A stretch of DNA of 64,000 bases from Dietzia timorensis (GCF_001659785.1 NZ_CP015961.1:434001-498000), one strand, 5' to 3'; positions 25,687 to 34,779 are shown, counted from the stretch's first letter. Made by a program: numbers and translations. Notes: generated from the sequence alone by a model not told the origin.

Positions 25687-26403
25687 CTACACCTCGAACG
25701 CACGGAACCCGATCGCGGCCGCAACGCCGCCGCCGGCTTTGCCGGTCTCCGCGGAGATCTCCGTGAGCATGTCCCGCGGGGCCGGATGGTCCGGCAGTGC
25801 CGCAAGATATTCGGCGTGCGCCTCGAGCGAGGCGATCCCGCGCTCGAGCGGCTCGCCGGTCACGTCGACGAAATGGGTCGGCGTCGCACTCCCGGCGACC
25901 AGAAGCCAGTCGGTGCCCCACTTCTCCAGGCCTTCTTCGGCTGCGAGCTCCGGGAAGACCCACGTGTTGTCGGCATCGCGCACCGCATCCGCCGCGGCGA
26001 GCCCCGCAGCCCGGTGGTCGGCCTGATTGAGGCCCCACGAGGGTTCGACATCCCACGTCATCGTGAGCACGACGTTCGGCCGGATCCGCCGGATCACCCG
26101 CGCGATCGCCTTCCGCATCTCCAGCGAATACTCGAGCATCCCGTCGGGGAAATCGAGGATCTCCAGGCTTTTCACCCCGACGGCGTCACATGCGTTCCGT
26201 TGTTCCTTCGCGCGCAGCGGGCCGATCTCCTCGGGAGGCCGCTGCATCCCCGCCTCGCCGGAGGTGAGCAGTAGGTAGTGCACCTCGACACCCCGGTCGA
26301 TCCACGCGGCCATCGCCGCGGAGGTGCCGTATTCGACATCATCGGGGTGTGCGACCACGCACAGAGCCGTCTCGATTCCGTCGAGAGAAAATTCTTCCAG
26401 CAT
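25687..26403 (-). CDS. PIG-L family N-acetylglucosaminyl deacetylase
   Basis: 238 residues from the ATG at 26403. The zinc-binding AHPDD motif is present (CVVAHPDDVEYG), as is the third ligand His in LNQADHRAAGLAA, and HYLLLTSGEAG. The family includes MshB and Mca of the mycothiol pathway and LmbE-like enzymes acting on lipid or glycan GlcNAc. The sequence does not decide which; MshB/Mca are typically longer (about 300 residues). No operon partner is close. Confidence 0.85.
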   Translation of the reverse strand: MLEEFSLDGIETALCVVAHPDDVEYGTSAAMAAWIDRGVEVHYLLLTSGEAGMQRPPEEIGPLRAKEQRNACDAVGVKSLEILDFPDGMLEYSLEMRKAIARVIRRIRPNVVLTMTWDVEPSWGLNQADHRAAGLAAADAVRDADNTWVFPELAAEEGLEKWGTDWLLVAGSATPTHFVDVTGEPLERGIASLEAHAEYLAALPDHPAPRDMLTEISAETGKAGGGVAAAIGFRAFEV

Positions 26404-26515
26404 CGTCGCTCCTGGGCTCGCCGTTCGCGGCGGATGGCGCCGCGTCCCCATTGTCCCGCGAAGGCGGCGATGGTGCAGGACGGCCAACCCCGCAGAGCGG
26501 CGCGGGAGGGTCTGC

Positions 26516-28219
26516 CTAGTTACGCGCGGACACGTCCAGAAGCCGCTGGTTGACGGCGGGCGGCCGCACCGTCCCATGCGAGCGGACGTATTCGGCCAGG
26601 GCGTGGATGTCGAACATCCCGGACCACTCGGGTTCGCTCGTCAGCGTTGTCAGCGGCGCCGCGCCCCATTCCGAGGACAGCAGGAACTCGTTGGCCGCGA
26701 CCTTGTATTCCCCGCCGGGCGCGATCTCGGTGCCGTCGATCTTCGCCCCGACCAGCCGATCGCCCTCGGGGCGCGCGGGGTCGATGTCGAGCTCCACATT
26801 CTCCGAGACCGCGATGCCGCGCGTGCCGACGTCGTCGATATAGGCGTTGAACGCATCGCGCAGGCGCTCGCCGGAGACCGTGGCGATCTGGATTCGGTCG
26901 CCGTAGGGCTGGACCTCATGGAGATCGCGGTAGTGCAGTTCGCCTTCTGGGAGGTCGGTGCGCAGCGAATCCGGGTTGTAGATCGCCAGATCCGCGCCCT
27001 TGTCGCGGGTGGCTTCCCACTGCGCATCGGCCATGAGGTTCGCCAGCGCCGATTCGCCCGAGGGCTGGATCTCGCGGCTCACCCTCACGTCCGCGGAGCC
27101 GAATGCCTCGGTGTCGTTCTCCGCAGCCGAATCCGCGGCCGCGTCGATGAGATCAGTGACTTCGGCGTCAGGGGTGATGTCGTGGTGGACCTTCTGGTTG
27201 TAGGTCGAACTCTGTTCGCGCCTCGCGCGGCCGGAGGTGGGGTCGATGAGCAGATCCACCACGGCGACCGAGCGCCCGTGCGAGGCCGGCGACAGAACGG
27301 GGCGGCGCGCGTTCGAGGGGTCGGTGAGATCGCAGGTCGCCGGCCCGCCGGAGTCCCCGACGAACAGGGCATCGACGGACGAGGACACCTCGCGCAACTC
27401 CGGCATCTGGGCGATCTCCTCCGGACACGCAGCCGGATCGTTCTGGCGGTGCACCGCGTCGATGTGGAGCAGGCCGACGACCGAGTGGACGTTCATCGCC
27501 TCGAGGGCGCGGGTCGCAGCGTCGAACGACTCCTGCAGCGGGCGGCGCTCCGGGTTCCACGGCGGCGGCGCTGGTGTCGGCGGGCCGAAGAGCGGCGGGG
27601 GAGCGTCCATGTCCTCGCTGCCGGTCGTCGCCGCGATAACACCGATTTTGATGCCGCCGACGTCGATCACGAGGTACGGGAACGGCGTTATCGGCGCGTC
27701 TTCGCCAGGGGTGAGGTTGCTCGCTATGTACGGGAAGCCGTGCCCCGGCATCGACGCCGAGGACGGGGCGACGAGGTCGAGCTCGCCGATCGCGGACGCG
27801 GCCACGCCCATGTGACGTAGCACCTGGAGAGTGGGTTCGTCCCGGTTGAGCACCGCCTCCGGCTGCACGCCGCCGAGGTTGTCCCCGGTGCTGAGCAGCA
27901 CCGAATTCTCCGCGCCGGCGCGCAGGTGCGACACGGTCGCCGACAGATAATCGGCGCCGCCCGCAGGGATCGTGCGGTCGGGGCCGTCGAGGATCGTGCC
28001 CTGGTAGCCGGACGGGTGCGAGAGCGCGCCGGCGATTCCATCGATACCGAGGATGCGGACCAGCACCGCGTCTCCGGCTCCGCCGTCCGGCGTCATCGAC
28101 GATTGCGCGGAGGCCGGGGCGGACGTGGCCGCGAGCGTGGCGACGAGCGCGGTCGCAGCTGCGGGTACGGCGAGGCCCGTGAGGGTCGACGTGCGCGTGC
28201 TGCGGCGCCCTGTGCCCAC
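26516..28219 (-). CDS. Secreted UshA-like 5'-nucleotidase homologue, metal site degenerate
   Basis: 567 residues with a signal peptide (GLAVPAAATALVATLAATSA ... ASAQ). The two-domain layout of UshA is kept: metallophosphatase-like N-terminal part and 5'-nucleotidase C-terminal part (SGESALANLMADAQ, IYNPDSLRTDLPEGELHYRD, QPYGDRIQIATVSGERLRDA). In the N-terminal part the usual metal ligands are gone: the first DxH reads GIDGIAG, GNHE reads GELDLVAP and the final GHxH reads VGDSGGP; only STGDN remains. It is therefore probably not a normal nucleotidase. GTG start at 28219. Confidence 0.75.
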   Translation of the reverse strand: MGTGRRSTRTSTLTGLAVPAAATALVATLAATSAPASAQSSMTPDGGAGDAVLVRILGIDGIAGALSHPSGYQGTILDGPDRTIPAGGADYLSATVSHLRAGAENSVLLSTGDNLGGVQPEAVLNRDEPTLQVLRHMGVAASAIGELDLVAPSSASMPGHGFPYIASNLTPGEDAPITPFPYLVIDVGGIKIGVIAATTGSEDMDAPPPLFGPPTPAPPPWNPERRPLQESFDAATRALEAMNVHSVVGLLHIDAVHRQNDPAACPEEIAQMPELREVSSSVDALFVGDSGGPATCDLTDPSNARRPVLSPASHGRSVAVVDLLIDPTSGRARREQSSTYNQKVHHDITPDAEVTDLIDAAADSAAENDTEAFGSADVRVSREIQPSGESALANLMADAQWEATRDKGADLAIYNPDSLRTDLPEGELHYRDLHEVQPYGDRIQIATVSGERLRDAFNAYIDDVGTRGIAVSENVELDIDPARPEGDRLVGAKIDGTEIAPGGEYKVAANEFLLSSEWGAAPLTTLTSEPEWSGMFDIHALAEYVRSHGTVRPPAVNQRLLDVSARN

Positions 28220-28277
28220 CTGTGCCCCCTCGCCCTGGAACTCGACTCATCGGAACGGGTCCCGGCCGTGCGCATCA

Positions 28278-28308
28278 CGCCGCGCGGACCTGGTTGGTCC
28301 GCGCGGCG
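28278..28308. terminator. 13-base-pair GC-rich hairpin
   Basis: CGCCGCGCGGACC (28278-28290) pairs exactly with GGTCCGCGCGGCG (28296-28308) across a 5-base loop. It stands upstream of the UshA-like start and downstream of nothing on the minus strand, and lacks a T-run, so it may be a control element rather than a terminator. The gene-free stretch 28220-28452 holds nothing else clear. Confidence 0.45.
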
Positions 28309-28452
28309 ACGCGCGGTTCCACCGAACGACTATATTGCCCCATTCGGATCACTGTTATAGCGCCCATAAGATCACGATTATGTGACAAATTAATATTCGT
28401 GCGACGTTATTGACCTGGAGGTAGGCGAGTGAGTTTGCGTTGCCCTTGCTAA

Positions 28453-29520
28453 CTACTGGTTCTCGCGGTGCGTCCAGGCGGTGGCGGCGTCGAGGAACGC
28501 GGCCATTTCCTCGGGGGCTCCGATGCTCACGCGGACGCCGGTGCCGGCGAACGCGCGCACGAGGACCCCGCGCTCGGCGCACCACTCGTTGAAGGGAAGG
28601 GCGGCGTCATCCAGCGGTAGCCACAGGAAGTTCGCCTCCGAGACCGGCACGGAGAATCCCAGCTCGAGAAGGGCCGCGCGGCACCGTTCGCGCTCGGCGA
28701 TGACCGCGTCCGTGCGGGCGAGCAGCTCGGCGCCGGAGCGCAGCGAGGCGATCGCAGCGGCCTGCGCCACGGCCGAGACCGAGAACGGCACGCTCATCTT
28801 GTTCACCGCGGCTATGATCTCGGCGGACCCGGCCATGTAGCCCACGCGCAGCCCGGCCAGGCCGTAGGCCTTCGACATCGTCCGCATCGCGACAACGTTC
28901 GGGTGCGCGCCGCGCAGCGCCAACTCGAAGCCCTCGACCTTGTCGTCGCGGCGGCAGTACTCGTAGTACGCCTCGTCGAGCGCGACCGTCACCCGCTCGG
29001 GGACCTGCTCCAGAAACCGTATGACGTCGGACGCCGCCAGCGCCGGGCCCGTCGGGTTATTCGGGGTGCACAGGAAAATGATGCGCGTGCGGTCGGTGAT
29101 CGCGGCCGCCATCGCGTCGAGGTCGAGCGAGCCGTCCGCCGCCAGCGGCACCTGCACGGGCGTCGCGAGCGCGACGCGCGTGAGGATCGGGTAGGCCTCG
29201 AAGCTGCGCCAGCCGAAGAGAACCTCGTCGCCGGACGTGCACGTGGCCTGGATGATCTGCTGGCACAGCGCCGACGAGCCGCAGCCGACGGCGATGTTCT
29301 CCGGCGTGGTGTCGAACTGCTCGGCGAGCTCGGTGCGCAGCGCGTACGCAGAGATGTCGGGGTAGCGGTTACCCGCGGCGGCGGCCTCGACGATCGCCTG
29401 CTGCGCCGCCGGGAGCGGCCCCTGGGTGACCTCGTTGCTGGCGAGCTTGATCGCGCCCGGAGCCGAACGTCCCGGCACGTAGGCGGGGATGGCGTCGAGG
29501 TCGGTGCGAATCTGCGGCAT
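28453..29520 (-). CDS. HisC-like aromatic / histidinol-phosphate aminotransferase
   Basis: 355 residues. PLP-dependent fold-type I aminotransferase: IKLASNEVTQGPLPAAQQAI, CTPNNPTGPALAASDV, ALDEAYYEYC and the PLP lysine in TMSKAYGLAGLRVGYMAG. In Corynebacterium a paralogue of HisC with this sequence type (Pat) makes phenylalanine from phenylpyruvate. It is alone, away from his genes and next to tRNA-Ser, which favours Pat over HisC, but the sequence alone does not settle it. Confidence 0.85.
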   Translation of the reverse strand: MPQIRTDLDAIPAYVPGRSAPGAIKLASNEVTQGPLPAAQQAIVEAAAAGNRYPDISAYALRTELAEQFDTTPENIAVGCGSSALCQQIIQATCTSGDEVLFGWRSFEAYPILTRVALATPVQVPLAADGSLDLDAMAAAITDRTRIIFLCTPNNPTGPALAASDVIRFLEQVPERVTVALDEAYYEYCRRDDKVEGFELALRGAHPNVVAMRTMSKAYGLAGLRVGYMAGSAEIIAAVNKMSVPFSVSAVAQAAAIASLRSGAELLARTDAVIAERERCRAALLELGFSVPVSEANFLWLPLDDAALPFNEWCAERGVLVRAFAGTGVRVSIGAPEEMAAFLDAATAWTHRENQ

Positions 29521-29633
29521 GCACTTCACCGTAGCGCCCCGTGCGGGAGGGGTGCACCGGCACCCGCCGGGAGCGTCTTTGCCTAAGACTTCGGCGATTG
29601 TGTACCGTTTATATCCGTGGCTTATGGCCACGT

Positions 29634-29720
29634 GGAGGCGTGCCAGAGCGGCCGAATGGGACTCACTGCTAATGAGTTGTCCTCTTACGGGGACCGGAGG
29701 TTCAAATCCTCTCGCCTCCG
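29634..29720 (+). tRNA. tRNA-Ser(GCU)
   Basis: Acceptor GGAGGCG at 29634-29640 pairs with CGCCTCC before discriminator G at 29720. Anticodon stem-loop ACTCA-CTGCTAA-TGAGT gives GCU, reading AGC/AGU. The long variable arm expected of serine tRNAs is present, and CCA is not encoded. Its last 16 bases plus CA form the left attachment core of the adjoining element. Confidence 0.95.
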
Positions 29721-29726
29721 CACTAT

Positions 29727-29770
29727 CTATCCCCCCAGGTAGCGAATTACCTGGGGGGATAGTTGTTTTT
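29727..29770 (+). terminator. Terminator after tRNA-Ser(GCU), supplied by the element
   Basis: CTATCCCCCCAGGTA (29727-29741) pairs with its exact complement at 29748-29762 across a 6-base loop, followed by TTGTTTTT. The tRNA's original terminator is probably the one at 40755, displaced by the insertion. Confidence 0.85.
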
Positions 29771-29888
29771 GCAGGCCCAGGCAATTCTGAAGCTACCGCA
29801 TACGTGTTCCGACGTATCCTCATGTACTCCCACTTGTGGCATATTAGAGGCACGAGGGGGCACGGGAAACGGTACGGAAGGGCACGGC

Positions 29889-31061
29889 ATGGCGGGAAAG
29901 AGATCACGGCGCGAGGAGTTCGGCTCCCCCCGTCAGCTTCCGTCGGGACGTTTCCAAGCCCGATACACCGGCCCGGACGGTGCCAAGCACAAGGCGCCCC
30001 GCACGTTCGACACGTTGGGCCGCGCCCGTGGTTGGCTCGCCGAGGAGCGGAAATTGATCGACCTGGGCACCTGGACGCCGCCCGCCGACCGGGATAAGGC
30101 CGCCGTCTCCGAGACCGTCTCCGAGTGGATGGACCGCTGGCTGGAGCTAAAGCGCCCCGCTCTGCGCGTCTCCTCGTTTCAGACCCTCGCACGGACGGTG
30201 GAAAACCGGTTGACGCGGGTGGACGGCGATGCTGCCGCGCTGGCCGCGTTGCCGCTTAACGCGGTGACCAAAGACGATGTTCTCGCCTGGTGGGAGGCAA
30301 TCTCGTGCCACTTCCCAGACACCGAACGAACCAATAAGGAGGCGTATGCGCGGCTCAAGGCAGCGTTCGCTGACGCGGTGGAGCTGGGCAAGGTGCCAGC
30401 GAACCCGGTAGCTGTGAAGGCGGCGCGCGGTAAAGCGAAGCCGAAGAGCAAGGAGCTACCGGCGACGGCGGACCTTCACGCGATCATCGCGGAACTGCCT
30501 CCCCGCTATCAGCTAGGCGCGGTCCTCTGCCTATTCCACGGGCTACGCATAGGCGAAATGCTTGCGGTGGAGCGCCACCACCTCGTGAAGCGTGGGGAAG
30601 GCTGGACAGTTCAGGTGCGCGGGAACCTCCAGCGCCTCGACGTGGACGGGCGTGCGCGTATGACGTGGCAGCCCCCCAAGACCAAGGCAGGGCGGCGCGA
30701 CGTGCCACTGTTCGCACAGTTCTCCGACCTCGTGGACGAGCACCTGAACAGGTATTGCGGCCCCGAGGGGGACGCGCTCGTGACAACGACGACCACGGGC
30801 AAGGCGGTCCTCGACACGTCATTTCGGGGTTCTGTTGCTCGTGCTCGCCAGCGGGCCGGGGTGGAGGCGAACATCACGCCGCATCACGGGCGGAACTGGC
30901 TTATTACGGCGCTTGCGGAGAACGGTGCGACCCCTGCCGAGATCGGCGCGCTACTGGGGCAAGAGGACTTAAGGACGATCACGGAAATCTACATGAAGGC
31001 GCGTCCTGAATCGTCCGCCGCCCGTATGGCTGCCGTAGGCGCGACCCTGGGGGCGGCGTAA
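29889..31061 (+). CDS. Tyrosine-type integrase of the tRNA-Ser(GCU) element
   Basis: 390 residues from the ATG at 29889 (GGAAGGGCAC upstream). N-terminal arm-binding domain (PSGRFQARYTGPDGAKHKAP), core-binding domain, then the catalytic domain with Arg in LCLFHGLRIGEMLAVERHHL, HxxR as HHGRNW, a Gln in place of the usual second His (LLGQEDLRTITE) and nucleophile Tyr in EIYMKA. Gene and att site are adjacent, as usual. TGTGGCA-type motifs at about 29833 and 40663-40677 may be its arm sites. It drives integration and excision at the 3' end of the tRNA. Confidence 0.93.
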   Translation: MAGKRSRREEFGSPRQLPSGRFQARYTGPDGAKHKAPRTFDTLGRARGWLAEERKLIDLGTWTPPADRDKAAVSETVSEWMDRWLELKRPALRVSSFQTLARTVENRLTRVDGDAAALAALPLNAVTKDDVLAWWEAISCHFPDTERTNKEAYARLKAAFADAVELGKVPANPVAVKAARGKAKPKSKELPATADLHAIIAELPPRYQLGAVLCLFHGLRIGEMLAVERHHLVKRGEGWTVQVRGNLQRLDVDGRARMTWQPPKTKAGRRDVPLFAQFSDLVDEHLNRYCGPEGDALVTTTTTGKAVLDTSFRGSVARARQRAGVEANITPHHGRNWLITALAENGATPAEIGALLGQEDLRTITEIYMKARPESSAARMAAVGATLGAA

Positions 31062-31573
31062 TGAACCCGTTCAGCTCCGAGCAGGGGCAGGAACTTAACG
31101 CCGCGCTCGATCGGTGGTTCGCTAGGCGTCACGGCATCGACCTCAATGCCGCCTCCGAACGGCTCGACCAGTTGCACGACGACTACGAACAATTCCGGGG
31201 ACTTACTGACAAATTGCAGCGCGCGTTGACGCAGCACACGTTCAACTGCGAGCGGTGCGGGCGACCCGTCCTGAGACTCGTGAAGCTAACGGAATCGGCG
31301 TTCGTGATCTCGGAGACCGGTTCCAGTCTTCCGCCCGCTACCGGCGACAGGGACCGGGCCGCCGAGTTCGTGGAGGCGGCGCGATGGTTTAACCGCCACC
31401 GCCACCGGCCCGACCTTCCGACCGTTGTGCCTCTGGAGTGGTTCGCGGGTCTTGACGGCCCGTTCCCGTTTCCGTTGACGTGCGACTGCCTCACGCGGCA
31501 CCTTGGCGCGGCTTTCGTATCGGAACGGCTCTTAGGTGATGGAAAGACCACAATGCTCCCGGTGGACTCCTAG
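31061..31573 (+). CDS. Zinc-binding-type protein of unknown function
   Basis: 170 residues; the ATG overlaps the integrase stop (TAATG). FNCERCGRPVLRLVKLTESA at about residue 63 and LTCDCLTRHLG near residue 145 could together form a four-cysteine metal site. The N-terminal about 60 residues look helical. No family is recognised. Coupling to int suggests a role in excision or control, but this is only positional. A short inverted pair CGCTAAC/GTTAGCG follows at about 31581-31617. Confidence 0.65.
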   Translation: MNPFSSEQGQELNAALDRWFARRHGIDLNAASERLDQLHDDYEQFRGLTDKLQRALTQHTFNCERCGRPVLRLVKLTESAFVISETGSSLPPATGDRDRAAEFVEAARWFNRHRHRPDLPTVVPLEWFAGLDGPFPFPLTCDCLTRHLGAAFVSERLLGDGKTTMLPVDS

Positions 31574-31681
31574 CATCGACCGCTAACGCTGGAGTACACT
31601 AGCTCCCGACGGTTAGCGCAGGACGCTTGGAAACAATCCGGTTTCGTCACCGGGTCAAGGCCCTGAAGGGGTTTCCTAAGC

Positions 31682-31906
31682 ATGTCCAGTAGACGAATCG
31701 CAGCCGACGTGAGGGCGCGCTGGTTCACCGTGTCCCAGGCCGCCGAGTACAGCGGCACCTCTCCCATCACCGTCCGCCGTCTCATTGAGCGCGGCGAATT
31801 GGAAGCAACTAAGTTCACGCCCCGCGCATTGCGCGTTTCAAGGGCATCGCTCGACGCGCTGGCTGAGCGCAACTCGACCGCTACCCACCGGGGCGGTGCC
31901 CGATGA
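31682..31906 (+). CDS. Excisionase-like HTH_17 protein
   Basis: 74 residues. MerR/excisionase-type winged helix: RWFTVSQAAEYSGTSPITVR, RLIERGELEATKFTPRALRV. Such proteins bind DNA at att sites or promoters and direct excision. It overlaps the next gene as ATGA and starts the replication operon, so a regulatory role is also possible. Confidence 0.85.
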   Translation: MSSRRIAADVRARWFTVSQAAEYSGTSPITVRRLIERGELEATKFTPRALRVSRASLDALAERNSTATHRGGAR

Positions 31907-32700
31907 CTTTCTCCGAATACCTGAAGGCCGAGCGGGAGGGTTTCAGCGTAGCAGCCGACCTTGACCCGGTTGGGGACGAACCCGGCACGTTTTATCTGCG
32001 CACCCCGTACGGCCCGTTCCGCGTGAATGGTGACGAGCGCGATGCGCAGCGTCTCGCCGTCTCAACGTGGAAGCGCGCCCACCGCTCCAAGGCCGAACTG
32101 GCCGAGCTGGGCAGGGATGCCAACACGTCGAACGAGGGCCGCGCCCGTCTTCGCGAATGCCTGGAGAACGAGGCTGCCGCTCTCCGCAAACGCATCGGCA
32201 ACAACGGTTTCGAGATCACGGTTGCGGACGGCAGCCTGTGGCTGGGCAACTGCCGTATGACCGCCCCGGCGATCGAAGCGGAAGCCGAGCAGGTGGTGCA
32301 GGTTCGCGAGAAAGAGGCGCTGAAGCGGGCAGCATTCGACCAGGCCGCCGAGACGGCAGGCTACATCGTTCGTCTTGCGACGGACGACGATCTTGGGCGG
32401 GAGAACCGTCACCTCGATTGGGAATCGAAGTACGTCGATGTCATCGTGCCGCTTGCCCATCCACAGATACCGACGACCGGGCGCGCCGAAATCGTGGACG
32501 GTAAGCACCTTCTGGAAACCGATACCCGCCTCGCCCTCGCCCAGCGGTGGGGCTTCGTATGGCCCGAAGCACCGAACGAGCGCGTGGCCCGAAGGGAAGC
32601 ACTGGACGCGGCGCAGCGGCGCGCGCAGCACCGGGCCGACCAGTTGGATACTGAAGCGCGGGAAGCTGCCCACGCGGCGAATGGGGACGTGTCTGCATGA
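31903..32700 (+). CDS. Protein of unknown function, replication operon of the element
   Basis: 265 residues, highly charged and probably mostly helical, with long Arg/Glu/Ala runs at the C-terminus (VARREALDAAQRRAQHRADQ). No known motif. Overlaps of four bases with both neighbours put it in a tight operon between the excisionase-like and DnaB-N-like genes. Confidence 0.7.
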   Translation: MTFSEYLKAEREGFSVAADLDPVGDEPGTFYLRTPYGPFRVNGDERDAQRLAVSTWKRAHRSKAELAELGRDANTSNEGRARLRECLENEAAALRKRIGNNGFEITVADGSLWLGNCRMTAPAIEAEAEQVVQVREKEALKRAAFDQAAETAGYIVRLATDDDLGRENRHLDWESKYVDVIVPLAHPQIPTTGRAEIVDGKHLLETDTRLALAQRWGFVWPEAPNERVARREALDAAQRRAQHRADQLDTEAREAAHAANGDVSA

Positions 32701-33275
32701 GCGAACAAAAAATGACCCCCGGCGCGAGCGACGCCGAAGGCCAGGAAACCACCGGTAAGAGCCTCCCCAGTATAGACTCCGGTTCGGACGTTTCGCGCGC
32801 CTCGCAACTCCCACCGGCAGGGCCGCGACCCTCGACCGCTGAACTGTTCGTGTCTGGGCTGTTATGGGCCAGTCCCGAGCAGGCGCTCGCCGCTTGCCGC
32901 ACGATTGACAAGGAGGCGTTCACAGAACTTCTCCGCCCGATAGTGGCCGCGTGTTTCGCGTTGGCCGCTGAAGGGTATTCCGGGCCAGAACTTGTGCTCG
33001 ACTACATGAGGAGGGAGGGTACCTTCTCTGACGCGGTGCGCCGCCACCTGGACGCGCTCGTCGTTGCGGGCGGAACCGGGCACGCCCTCCCGCAGCTCGC
33101 CGCCGCCGTCCTCGCTGACACATTCCGTGAACGGGCGGAAGCCTACGGGAGGGCGATCGCCGAGGCCGCCGAGACCGAGGCCGAGGGCGACCTGTGGGGC
33201 ACGATCACCACGGGCGGGGCGCGGCTCCGCAAGACCTGGGAAAGCTTGCAAACGGCACGGAGGTGGGCCGCGTGA
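32697..33275 (+). CDS. DnaB-N-domain-like helicase partner
   Basis: 192 residues. After a disordered N-terminus, residues about 48-150 resemble the helical N-terminal domain of DnaB helicases (AELFVSGLLWASPEQALAAC, DKEAFTELLRPIVAACFALA, VLDYMRREGTFSDAVRRHLD). There is no ATPase domain. Satellites and prophages often have such a domain encoded separately in front of a helicase gene, where it may recruit host replication proteins. The stop overlaps the next start as GTGA. Confidence 0.6.
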   Translation: MSEQKMTPGASDAEGQETTGKSLPSIDSGSDVSRASQLPPAGPRPSTAELFVSGLLWASPEQALAACRTIDKEAFTELLRPIVAACFALAAEGYSGPELVLDYMRREGTFSDAVRRHLDALVVAGGTGHALPQLAAAVLADTFRERAEAYGRAIAEAAETEAEGDLWGTITTGGARLRKTWESLQTARRWAA

Positions 33276-34435
33276 TTGCCGAATCAACTCGCCCGTCAAC
33301 GGGGACGCCTACCATCACGGGTGCCGAAATTCTGGACGACATCGCCGCATGGTTCAACCACTACCTCGCCCTACCAAACGACCACGCCGCGCCGACCGTG
33401 GCGCTCTGGGCGGCGCACACATGGCGGGTCACAGACTTCTACGTCTCCCCGCGCCTAATCCTCTCTAGCGCCGAACCGGGAAGCGGTAAGACCCGCGTCC
33501 TCGAACTGCTCAACCTCGTTTGCCACTTCCCGCGCCTGACGATCTCCGCGACCGCCCCAGCCCTGTATCGCCGTATCGCCGCCTCAGACGACGCGGGGAA
33601 GCTCCCGCCCACGATCTTGTTCGACGAGGTGGACGCGATCTTTTCCAAGGGAGGTAGCCCGAACCATGAGGACCTGCGCGCCTTGCTCAACTCGGGATAC
33701 AAGCGAGGGTCCACGGTCGATCGCTGCAAGGGTGACGCCAAGGAAATGGCCGTCGTCGAGTTCCCCGTATACGCGCCCGTCGCGCTGGCCGGTCTGGCCG
33801 GGAACATGCCCGCCACGATCACCACACGCGCCGTCACGATCGAAATGAGACGCCGAGGTCTTGGCGAGAAAGTAGCCCCTTTCCGGGAACGGGACGCCGA
33901 AGCCGAAGCCGCGCCCCTCCGCGATGATCTCGCCGCGTGGATGGGCACTATCGACGGACTCGACACGGCCCGACCGGCAATGCCTAAGGGAGTGGAGGAC
34001 CGGCCCGCCGAGGTGTGGGAGGCCCTTCTCGCGATCGCTGACGCGGCAGGTGGACATTGGCCCGACACCGCCCGCGCCGCGTGCCAGCATTTCGTTCTCG
34101 ACACTGCCGACCCCCGCGACACCTCACTAGGGATACGGCTACTCGCGGATATTCACGACATCCTCGACGGACGCGATCGCATTGCCACGGATGTTCTGTT
34201 AAACGCCCTCCGAAACCTTGACGAAGCCCCCTGGGGCGATCTCTACGGCAAGCCGCTAACGCCTCGCCGCCTCGCCTCAGAACTCAAACGGTATGGCGTC
34301 AGGTCGGGTTCGGTTCGGCTCCCGGACGGCACTAACCGGAAGGGCTACACACTCGACCCGACTGCCGAATCCGTGGGGCTTCAAGACGCTTTCAACCGCT
34401 TCCTGACGGGGGTAATTCCACATGACCCCAAGTAA
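33272..34435 (+). CDS. DUF3631-type replicative helicase/primase-associated ATPase
   Basis: 387 residues from GTG at 33272, with GGAGGTGGG upstream. P-loop ATPase: Walker A SSAEPGSGKTRVLELL (residues about 66-81), Walker B TILFDEVDAIF (about 115), arginine-rich sensor region TTRAVTIEMRRRGLGEKVAP. The C-terminal winged-helix-like part (LTPRRLASELKRYGVRSGSV) matches DUF3631. These proteins replicate actinobacterial prophages and satellites, probably by unwinding an adjacent origin. The symmetric repeat array directly downstream is a candidate for that origin. Confidence 0.85.
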   Translation: MIAESTRPSTGTPTITGAEILDDIAAWFNHYLALPNDHAAPTVALWAAHTWRVTDFYVSPRLILSSAEPGSGKTRVLELLNLVCHFPRLTISATAPALYRRIAASDDAGKLPPTILFDEVDAIFSKGGSPNHEDLRALLNSGYKRGSTVDRCKGDAKEMAVVEFPVYAPVALAGLAGNMPATITTRAVTIEMRRRGLGEKVAPFRERDAEAEAAPLRDDLAAWMGTIDGLDTARPAMPKGVEDRPAEVWEALLAIADAAGGHWPDTARAACQHFVLDTADPRDTSLGIRLLADIHDILDGRDRIATDVLLNALRNLDEAPWGDLYGKPLTPRRLASELKRYGVRSGSVRLPDGTNRKGYTLDPTAESVGLQDAFNRFLTGVIPHDPK

Positions 34436-34457
34436 ACCCGCTCGGAAGCGACACAGC

Positions 34458-34581
34458 CGTCACAGCCGTCACATGGCTGGTAGAGCTGTTTTGCTTCAAA
34501 ATCGTGTGACGTTTTATCCGTCACAAGAAATCAATCCGAAACGCTTTGACCTGCAGCGTAACGCTTGTGACGCTTGTGACG
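34458..34581. repeat. Symmetric array of six GTGACG hexamers, candidate origin
   Basis: CGTCAC occurs at 34458 and 34467, GTGACG at 34506, CGTCAC at 34519, and GTGACG at 34567 and 34576. The outer pairs are each spaced nine bases apart and point inward in opposite senses, giving overall dyad symmetry. The region between is AT-richer than its surroundings. It lies directly after the helicase gene. An open frame of 65 codons (34422-34619) runs through it but looks like a by-product of the repeats. Confidence 0.7.
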
Positions 34582-34779
34582 CATATAAGAGGGTTACCGG
34601 AAGGAGCGAGGGTAGATGAAGGCGCTAGCACCCGCCTCGTTGCCCTCGACGACCCCATCACCGCCACCAAGTTGGCCTACTTCAGCGCCATCCAGGAGCA
34701 CCGCCGAGAGGACACGCTCAACGGGGGCGTCCATGAACACATGACCATGAACGGAGACCACTGTGAAACGAACATTTGA
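34567..34779 (+). CDS. Possible small protein in the replication region
   Basis: The frame ending at 34779 shows the strong GC third-position bias of coding DNA from about 34610 on (DEGASTRLVALDDPITATKL, AYFSAIQEHRREDTLNG). The start is uncertain: GTG at 34567 or 34576 inside the repeat array, or TTG at 34546. No family recognised. Confidence 0.4.
   Translation: MTLVTHIRGLPEGARVDEGASTRLVALDDPITATKLAYFSAIQEHRREDTLNGGVHEHMTMNGDHCETNI

Noticed and set aside
34422-34619. 65-codon frame after the DUF3631 gene
   Set aside because: Its sequence (HSRHSRH, DACDACDAY) is the translation of the repeat array, and overlapping use as a gene is unlikely.
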